Shown here: piece after piece, positions 60,074 to 64,000 of the stretch
How positions within the stretch are numbered: the stretch's first letter is position 1
Layout of the letters: each line of letters opens with the position of its first letter
From: Agrococcus jejuensis
Lineage (GTDB): Bacteria; Actinomycetota; Actinomycetes; Actinomycetales; Microbacteriaceae
Assembly: GCF_007679035.1 (NCBI RefSeq)
Contig: NZ_VEFR01000004.1
Span: forward strand, 1 to 64,000
DNA: 64,000 nt
Direction: 5' to 3'
The notes under the pieces: model-generated
Databases searched by the model: none
Told to the model about the DNA's origin: nothing
What the model saw: only the letters and a program-made list of their open reading frames with translations
Made by a program: the position numbers and the translations under genes

Positions 60074-61330
60074 ATGCAGGAGCTCGCGATCCTCGTGATC
60101 GTCGTGCTCGTGGCCCTGGCGTTCGACTTCACGAACGGCTTCCACGACACGGCGAACGCCATGGCACCCTCGGTGGCGACCGGTGCCTTGAAGCCCAAGG
60201 TGGCCGTGGCGCTGTCGGCGTCCCTCAACCTCGTCGGCGCGATGCTGTCGATCGAGGTGGCGCGCACCGTCGGATCCGGCATCGTCGACCTCACGGGCGT
60301 CGACGGCGAGTCGTTGATGCTCATCGTGCTGTGCGGACTCACCGGCGCGATCATCTGGAACGTGCTGACGTGGCTGTTCGGCCTGCCGTCGTCGTCGAGC
60401 CACTCGCTGTTCGGCGGCCTCATCGGCGCGACGATCGCGGCGCTCGGCGTCACGGGCGTGCTGTGGGGCGGCGTCGCGCAGAAGATCCTCATCCCCGCGC
60501 TGCTCGCCCCGGTCATCGCCGGCCTCGTCGCGTTCACGGGCACGTGGCTCGTGCACAAGGTCACGCGCCGCATCTCGACGCGCACCGAGCAGCGCGGCTT
60601 CCGCTGGGGCCAGATCGGCGCCGCATCGCTCATGTCGCTCGCCCACGGCACGAACGACGCGCAGAAGACGATGGGCGTCATCTTCCTCGCGCTCGTCGCG
60701 CACGGCTCGCTCGACCCCGACGCCGACATGCCGCTGTGGATCCGCATCGTCTGCGCGATGGCGATCGCCGCCGGCACCTACATGGGCGGCTGGCGCGTCA
60801 TCCGCACGCTCGGCAAGGGCATCGTCGACATCTCGCCCCGCCAGGGCATGTCGGCCGACTTCTCGAGCGCGTCGATCATCCTCACCTCCTCGCACCTCGG
60901 CCTCCCGCTGTCGACGACGCACGTCGCGTCGGGCTCGGTCATCGGCTCGGGCATGGCCCGCACGGATGCGACGGTGCGCTGGTCGGTGGCCCGCAAGATG
61001 CTCCTCGCCTGGATCGTCACCCTGCCGGCCGCCGGCGCCGTCGGCGCGGTCTGCTTCCTCGTCGCCGGGCTGTTCGGCCACCTGGTCGGCTCCATCGTCA
61101 TCACCGCGGTGCTCATCGTCGCGTGCGCCGCGATGTGGCTGCGCTCGCGACAGAGCCACGTCGACCACGCCAACGTGGGCGCCGAGTGGGATGCGATGCC
61201 CAAGGAGGAGCGCAAGGAGGCCAAGCGCGAGCGCAAGAAGGCGATCGACCGCGAGCTGTCGACGGTCGCGTCGGGCATCGCGCCAGTCGCGAAGCCGCGC
61301 AAGCGTCGCGGCCGCAAGGACGGTGCGTGA
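60074..61330 (+). CDS. pit: Low-affinity inorganic phosphate transporter (Pit)
   Basis: 418 residues with about ten transmembrane helices. The duplicated PiT signature is present in both halves: ALAFDFTNGFHDTANAMA near residue 20 and MSLAHGTNDAQKTMGVIFLA near 190-210. It carries metal phosphate into the cell by H+ symport. The last ~60 residues form a strongly basic cytoplasmic tail (KEERKEAKRERKKAIDRE, ending KPRKRRGRKDGA), unusual for this family. A PHO box upstream suggests PhoP control. Its stop shares the A of the next ATG, so the two genes are coupled. Confidence 0.92.
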   Translation: MQELAILVIVVLVALAFDFTNGFHDTANAMAPSVATGALKPKVAVALSASLNLVGAMLSIEVARTVGSGIVDLTGVDGESLMLIVLCGLTGAIIWNVLTWLFGLPSSSSHSLFGGLIGATIAALGVTGVLWGGVAQKILIPALLAPVIAGLVAFTGTWLVHKVTRRISTRTEQRGFRWGQIGAASLMSLAHGTNDAQKTMGVIFLALVAHGSLDPDADMPLWIRIVCAMAIAAGTYMGGWRVIRTLGKGIVDISPRQGMSADFSSASIILTSSHLGLPLSTTHVASGSVIGSGMARTDATVRWSVARKMLLAWIVTLPAAGAVGAVCFLVAGLFGHLVGSIVITAVLIVACAAMWLRSRQSHVDHANVGAEWDAMPKEERKEAKRERKKAIDRELSTVASGIAPVAKPRKRRGRKDGA

Positions 61331-61554
61331 TGTTCGACCTCTCGGCCCTGCTCGTCTCCATCGTCTCGGTGCTCGTCGTCGGCGTGCTGCTCGGCGCGGG
61401 CATCCCCACGATCTACGCGCTCGGCGCGCGCCAGCTCGAGCAGTCGGCGCCCCGCAACCGCGTGCTCGGCTGGACGGCCATGGCGGTCTGCGTGCTGCTC
61501 GCGGCCATGGGCATCGTGCTCATCGTCTTCGGCAAGGCGCTCTTCGGCATCTGA
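61330..61554 (+). CDS. Small two-helix membrane protein coupled to pit
   Basis: 74 residues with two transmembrane segments (about 8-30 and 48-70) linked by a basic loop (LGARQLEQSAPRNRVLGWTA). The ATG overlaps the pit stop (TGATG), so it is translationally coupled to the phosphate permease and may act as a small accessory or stabilising partner. No family is recognised. A tandem repeat array (F) follows its stop. Confidence 0.75.
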   Translation: MFDLSALLVSIVSVLVVGVLLGAGIPTIYALGARQLEQSAPRNRVLGWTAMAVCVLLAAMGIVLIVFGKALFGI

Positions 61555-61593
61555 CGCGCGCTCGCGCTCGGCGCCGTCGACGCACGGGCATCC

Positions 61594-61760
61594 GTTGCGA
61601 GGTGCGCCTCTCCTGTCGGGGTGCGGCTCTCCGCGCACCTCAGCAGGAGAGCCGCACCTCGCAACGAGAGCCGCACCTCGCAACGAGAGCCGCACCTCGC
61701 AACGAGAGCCGCACCTCGCAACCAGAGCCGCACCTCGCAACCAGAGCCGCACCTCGCAAC
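61594..61760. repeat. 19-nt tandem array F
   Basis: Six tandem copies of GAGAGCCGCACCTCGCAAC run from 61647 to 61760 with an exact 19-base period (the last two begin CAGAG). Two inverse copies precede them at 61594-61612 and 61613-61631, the second diverged. The array can fold back on itself. It lies between the pit-linked gene and the HhH-GPD gene, both on the plus strand. Confidence 0.9.
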
Positions 61761-61820
61761 GGCGGGGGAGACAGCGGCAACCGGCTCCCGCGCGCACGGC
61801 GGATGCGGGATGCTGAGAGC

Positions 61821-62402
61821 ATGACCTCCGCGCTGCACATCACGGGCGACGACGCCGCCGACCGACTGCTCTCCGTCGACCCGTTCGCGCTGCTCACGGG
61901 CATGCTGCTCGACCAGCAGATCACGATGGAGGCGGCGTTCGCGGGCCCCGCGAAGCTGCACGATCGCATCGGCGACCTCGACCCGGCGCGCATCGCGGGC
62001 ATGGAGGAGGACGCGTTCAAGGAGGTCATGGCCGAGAAGCCCGCCGTGCACCGCTTCCCCGGCTCGATGGCCGCTCGCGTGCAGGACCTCGCTCGCGCGG
62101 TCGTCGACGACTGGGGCGGCGACGCCGCCGCGATCTGGACGCGTGACGCCCCCGACGGCGCCGAGGTGCTGCGCCGGCTCAAGGCGCTGCCGGGGTTCGG
62201 CGACCAGAAGGCGCGCATCTTCCTCGCCCTGCTCGGCAAGCAGCGCGGCTTCGACGGCGCGGGCTGGCGGGATGCGGCGGGCGCGTACGGCGAGGAGGGC
62301 GCGTACCGATCGGTGGCCGACATCGTGGATGCCGACTCCCTCAAGCAGGTGCGTGCGACGAAGCAGGCGGCCAAGGCAGCGGCGAAGGCCGCGAAGGCGT
62401 GA
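61821..62402 (+). CDS. HhH-GPD-type base excision repair protein
   Basis: 193 residues, a short relative of the endonuclease III/AlkA superfamily. DPFALLTGMLLDQQITMEAA is the first conserved helix pair and LKALPGFGDQKARIFLALLGK holds the helix-hairpin-helix DNA-binding motif near residues 117-137. No iron-sulfur Cys cluster is present, and the usual catalytic Asp following the hairpin is not obvious, so glycosylase activity is uncertain. The tail is a Lys/Ala-rich repeat (KQAAKAAAKAAKA), like a histone-type DNA-binding tail. The ATG at 61821 follows a weak site. The stop overlaps the next GTG start. Confidence 0.82.
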   Translation: MTSALHITGDDAADRLLSVDPFALLTGMLLDQQITMEAAFAGPAKLHDRIGDLDPARIAGMEEDAFKEVMAEKPAVHRFPGSMAARVQDLARAVVDDWGGDAAAIWTRDAPDGAEVLRRLKALPGFGDQKARIFLALLGKQRGFDGAGWRDAAGAYGEEGAYRSVADIVDADSLKQVRATKQAAKAAAKAAKA

Positions 62403-64000
62403 GCGCCGAGGAGTCGGCGACCTCGTCCGAGCCTGCACCGGTCGTCTCGCTCGTGCCGTCGGCACCCTCCAGCGAGCCCGCCACCCACGAGACGCAGGAT
62501 GCGGTCGTCGTGCCGCATCCGTCGTCCGCGCCATCGATGGTGATCGTGCCCGGCAGGCACCACCTGCTCACCGACTTCCAGGTGCGGGCGCTGCGGCGCA
62601 TCCTCCGCGGCGAGGAGCGCGACGAGGCGGGCGTGCCGATCGTGATGGCGCCGAACGCCGTGGTCGTGTGGGCCGTGACGAGCGCGAACCAGGCGTCGAC
62701 CAGGCGCAACCCGTTCCCCGGCCATCGGCGCGAGGCGGCGATCGAGATCCTGGCGCACGTCGAGCGCATCCCCTCGGTCGTCGTGCCGATCGTCGACGTG
62801 CCGCCGACGGATCGCTTCGCCGAGCTCACGCTCAAGGCCGTCGAGCACGCCACCGCGAGCCGGCTCGTGCCGACGCCGCAGACGGCGGTCGTCGCCTGCT
62901 CGACGGAGGCGGTGGCCGCGATGTACCGCGACCTCGGCTATCGCATCGCGCCGCTCGAGGCGGGCACGGATGCCGTGCCGCCGTGGGCGCATCTCGACGC
63001 GCTCGCGACGTCGCTGCCGGGCGACGACGCCTGGCGCGAGGGCGTGCACGCGGCGAGCCTCGGCATCGTCGACCGCTACGCGCTCGACGAGCTCGCGCGC
63101 ATGATCGCCGCCGACCCCGTCGTCGGCGACGAGGGCGGGCTCACCGAGACCCGCGACTACCGCTCGTACATGCGCTCGTTCGAGGATGCGGCGCCGCGCA
63201 AGTGGGCGCAGGCGCGGCCGTTCGTCGTGCCGGGTCGCGTCGTCGACGTGGGATGCGCGACGGGCGGCATGCTCGAGCTCGCGGCGCGCGAGCCGGCGCT
63301 CGCCGAGTCCGACCTCATCGGCATCGAGGTGGCAGCGCCGCTCTTCGCCGAGTGCGTGCACAAGCTCGCCCAGGGCGCGTTCGCGAACCCGAGCACGTAC
63401 TTCTACCGGCGCAACATCATGGCCGGATCGCTGTTCCCCGACCGCTCGATCGCGACGACGCTCACGTTCGCGCTCACGCACGAGATCGTGTCGTACGGCG
63501 AGGGGCTGCCGTCGCTCGAGCGCTTCGCGGAGGCGATCGCGGCGCACACGCAGCCGGGCGGCGTGTGGATCAACTCCGACGTGTGCGGCCCGGCCGACCT
63601 CGCGAGGCCCGTGCTGCTGCGATTCGCGGACGGCGACGTGCGCACGCCCGCCGTCGCGCTCTCGGGGTCGAACGACGAGGTGGCCGCCGTGCTCGATGCG
63701 CTGCCCGTCGGCTCGCGCGTCGCGCAGTTCGCGCAGGACTTCCGCGCTGCATCGGGCAGCCCGTGGCCGTACGAGGTCGTCGACGAGCGCACGATCTCGC
63801 TGCGCCAGGGCGACGCGATGGAGCTCATGACGAAGGTGCACTACACGGGCAACTGGCTGTCCGAGATGCACGAGCGCTTCTGCGCGCTGTCGTGGTCGGA
63901 CTGGGTCGCGCTCGTCGAGCGCGCCGGTCTCGAGGTCGACGAGCGGTCGGGTGCGTGGCGCAACGAGTGGATGGTCGAGCACCGCTTCGCGCCCGACGCG
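62399..64000 (+). CDS. Nucleotidyltransferase-like / SAM methyltransferase fusion, 3' end outside
   Basis: Open reading frame of 534 codons that runs off the window; the stop is not seen. GTG 62399 overlaps the preceding stop (GTGA). Residues ~1-47 are a Pro/Ser/Val-rich leader. Residues ~50-200 resemble NMN/pantetheine adenylyltransferases: MVIVPGRHHLLTDFQVRALR, then WAVTSANQASTRRNPFPGHR (compare SAQxSxTxxNPFxxGER). The normal H-x-G-H motif here is T-D-F-Q, so the site looks degenerate. From ~residue 275 a class I methyltransferase follows, with motif I VVDVGCATGGMLELA and a second acidic motif GIEVA. The partner reaction is unknown. I cannot say how far it extends. Confidence 0.75.
   Translation, partial: MSAEESATSSEPAPVVSLVPSAPSSEPATHETQDAVVVPHPSSAPSMVIVPGRHHLLTDFQVRALRRILRGEERDEAGVPIVMAPNAVVVWAVTSANQASTRRNPFPGHRREAAIEILAHVERIPSVVVPIVDVPPTDRFAELTLKAVEHATASRLVPTPQTAVVACSTEAVAAMYRDLGYRIAPLEAGTDAVPPWAHLDALATSLPGDDAWREGVHAASLGIVDRYALDELARMIAADPVVGDEGGLTETRDYRSYMRSFEDAAPRKWAQARPFVVPGRVVDVGCATGGMLELAAREPALAESDLIGIEVAAPLFAECVHKLAQGAFANPSTYFYRRNIMAGSLFPDRSIATTLTFALTHEIVSYGEGLPSLERFAEAIAAHTQPGGVWINSDVCGPADLARPVLLRFADGDVRTPAVALSGSNDEVAAVLDALPVGSRVAQFAQDFRAASGSPWPYEVVDERTISLRQGDAMELMTKVHYTGNWLSEMHERFCALSWSDWVALVERAGLEVDERSGAWRNEWMVEHRFAPDA

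Noticed and set aside
61594..61760. CRISPR array
   Set aside because: The 19-nt units are contiguous with no unique spacers, and no cas genes are present.

Overview
The window is GC-rich, densely coding actinobacterial chromosome with mostly G/C third codon positions, GTG starts and many leaderless promoters. Gene content (CUT1 sugar ABC cassettes without ATPase genes, LtrA, DUF3159, FBP zinc-finger protein, LPETG surface protein, BCCT carrier) fits a Microbacteriaceae-like organism; that placement is inference, since no rRNA gene is present. No tRNA, rRNA, IS transposase, prophage module or CRISPR array was seen.

Layout. 1-1.3 kb: CsbD-like stress protein and three small membrane proteins. 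1.4-4.6 kb: a binding protein/permease/permease sugar importer. 4.6-5.7 kb: an APH-type kinase. 5.7-12 kb: a second importer in one overlapping minus-strand operon with its LacI regulator, divergent from a glycogen-debranching-type glucosidase. 12-17.5 kb: PhzF protein, BCCT osmolyte transporter, quinone-oxidoreductase-like enzyme, TetR. 17.6-21.4 kb: AEC, ZIP and EamA-type transporters and a membrane protein. 21.4-23.5 kb: Fur-family regulator and catalase. 23.7-31.2 kb: LtrA, holin-like protein, MFS exporter, aldo/keto reductase, PEBP protein, large sortase-anchored protein. 31.4-36.4 kb: an AglEFG-like alpha-glucoside importer divergent from its LacI regulator, with two GGAACCGGTT operators between them. 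36.6-40.6 kb: DeoR regulator, MFS, trehalose synthase. 40.6-49 kb: small membrane proteins, VOC, TauE, two RDD proteins, pirin, hydrolase/TetR pair, DUF3159. 49-54 kb: divergent G6PDH; a PTS IIC-IIB fusion with a SIS-domain protein, a dre-like operator and a DasR-like GntR regulator. 54-64 kb: FBP protein, ThDP enzyme, VIT1 transporter, DUF4352 gene between 50-bp direct repeats, GPP34, phosphate permease with PHO box, HhH-GPD protein, and an unfinished nucleotidyltransferase-like/methyltransferase fusion.

The genes mainly describe sugar scavenging (three ABC importers that must borrow an ATPase, one PTS, debranching enzyme, trehalose synthase) under LacI, DeoR and GntR control, plus stress, metal and phosphate homeostasis.

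The most unusual content is intergenic. Five arrays (near 23.6, 27.2, 36.4, 38.6 and 48.3 kb) are built from a 20-21-nt unit beginning GACTGGTC, with direct copies followed by inverted copies, so that each can fold into a long stepped hairpin. Unrelated sequences with a similar layout occur near 23.5, 54.9 and 61.6 kb. A separate element of about 170-200 bp with inverted ends occurs at 16.2 and 49.1 kb. A 50-bp hairpin sequence is exactly duplicated on both sides of one gene at 57.7-58.8 kb.
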